From contig RHPI01001559.1 of NCBI GenBank assembly GCA_009103225.1, positions 85,744 to 149,743 on the forward strand: a stretch of DNA of 64,000 bases. The letters run 5' to 3'. A program made the translations under genes and the position numbers. Below, piece after piece: positions 63,181-64,000 of the stretch. Within the stretch, counting starts at the first letter, position 1, and every line of letters begins with the position of its first letter. This DNA comes from Chlorokybus atmophyticus (lineage: Eukaryota; Streptophyta; Chlorokybophyceae; Chlorokybales; Chlorokybaceae). The notes under the pieces were generated by a model that did not search any database, was not told where the DNA came from, and saw only the letters and a program-made list of their open reading frames with translations.

Positions 63181-64000
63181 ATGCAGCAGGCGGCGACGGC
63201 GGCGAGGTTGCCGTCGGTGGCGGCGAGGGCGGCGCCGCATTTGCCTTGCGGGGGGAGTGGGACCTATTCTGGGCGAGGTAGTCGGGATCCGGGCAGGAGT
63301 CGGCCTCGGAGCAGCAGAATGGTTGCTGGCGTTAGTGGCAGCCACTCCTCCTTGTCCTCGTCCTCCACCTCGCCGTCGTCGTTACCGCCGTCTTCCACCT
63401 TCTTCCCGACGTCTGCCATCCTTGAACGCACAGATCGGCGAGGCAGACGCCGCCATGTGCCGCCGCGAGAAGGAGATCTGCCGCAGGTACTGAGAGTGCT
63501 TCCAGCTGGCACATTGAATCCCTAATGCCCATAGCCTGCAATGTGGTTTGGTCGTTATCGCTGACAACATCTTTTCTAACAAGCGCTTACCATTACAATA
63601 GATCCCGCTTGCTAATGGCACCGAAGACCTCCCCGATCGCCGCAGCGATATCTCTTCCAGCAATGAAGCCCCGGGCATGTCCGCCAATTGGGTATGAAGG
63701 TGTTTGTATGTCTGCATCGCATTCAAAACAAAAGCAAGACTAGACACATGTGAAGCAGATTTTTGCGTTTTACTGTTGTTACATTGTTATAACTTACAAC
63801 TTGCAACGTAAGTTACAACTTCTTGCCAAAACAATCACACAGGCATACAGCACCAGATGCTTCGCTGTTGAGCTTATACCTTGTTCATGCAGTCACAGGA
63901 CTCGAGCATGCCTTCTGGTGAGAGAGAGCGTGTTGATATTGCAGACATTGGCACAGGCGCAGGCGTGATCCGACAAGTTGAAAAGAAAGGGTCAAGGTGG
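63181..64000 (+). CDS. Partial gene of unknown function, N-terminal 168 residues
   Basis: Three exons fit in phase (63181-63486, 63602-63691, 63893 onward) and the last runs off the window. The first exon is Ala/Arg/Ser-rich and probably disordered, or a targeting region (few acidic residues in the first 50, many Arg). The second and third are acidic and polar. No domain is reached before the edge, so no function is proposed. The start is the first Met in a strongly GC-rich, GCG-repeat-like context, and upstream in-frame sequence lacks a convincing alternative. Confidence 0.5.

Overview
The window is nuclear DNA of an intron-rich eukaryote, most likely a green-lineage alga. The evidence for this is a plant-type MKK3 kinase with an NTF2-like tail, a plant-type OSCA/CSC1 channel, a GAE-like nucleotide-sugar epimerase, telo-box motifs upstream of housekeeping genes, and TGTAA motifs 3' of two genes. 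No species can be named from the sequence. Introns are mostly 150-500 bp with GT-AG borders and are rich in TGCATGC-like low complexity. Ten protein genes were assembled by joining exons on reading frame and splice phase; none of these models has been tested against transcripts.

Layout: 1-2688 is gene-free. 2689-6592 (-) is MKK3, head-to-head with an NDUFB11/ESSS-like complex I subunit (7013-7988 +). 9454-10659 (-) is an eEF1A-lysine-methyltransferase-like enzyme. 12585-15917 (+) is a GT69/CAP59-type glycosyltransferase. 16770-20060 (-) is an SMP-domain membrane protein. 20-43 kb is repeat-dominated. 43188-45989 (-) is a U2AF large-subunit-like splicing factor. 47601-50971 (+) is an OSCA/CSC1 channel. 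51946-54658 (-) is an unknown membrane protein whose start codon lies 44 bp from that of the epimerase (54703-57657 +). 58.4-61.6 kb is a decayed Penelope-like retroelement. A partial gene begins at 63181 and runs off the end.

The 23-42.5 kb island is the most unusual part. It holds Ty3/gypsy elements in which a complete-looking cytosine-5 DNA methyltransferase domain sits between protease and reverse transcriptase, and a PHD finger follows the integrase. One copy lies on the minus strand (29.5-36.6 kb). A second, more decayed plus-strand copy appears split in two around it (about 23-29.5 kb and 37.9-42.5 kb), which suggests nested insertion. Both copies carry stops and frameshifts, but they share the same methyltransferase layout and signature residues, so the domain belongs to the lineage and is not a chance insertion.

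A second theme is a set of at least nine long, nearly perfect hairpins with very short loops, in introns, intergenic DNA and transposons. They look like snap-back template-switch products. The host genes are individual housekeeping and signalling genes with no evident shared pathway; several sit in divergent pairs with compact shared promoters.
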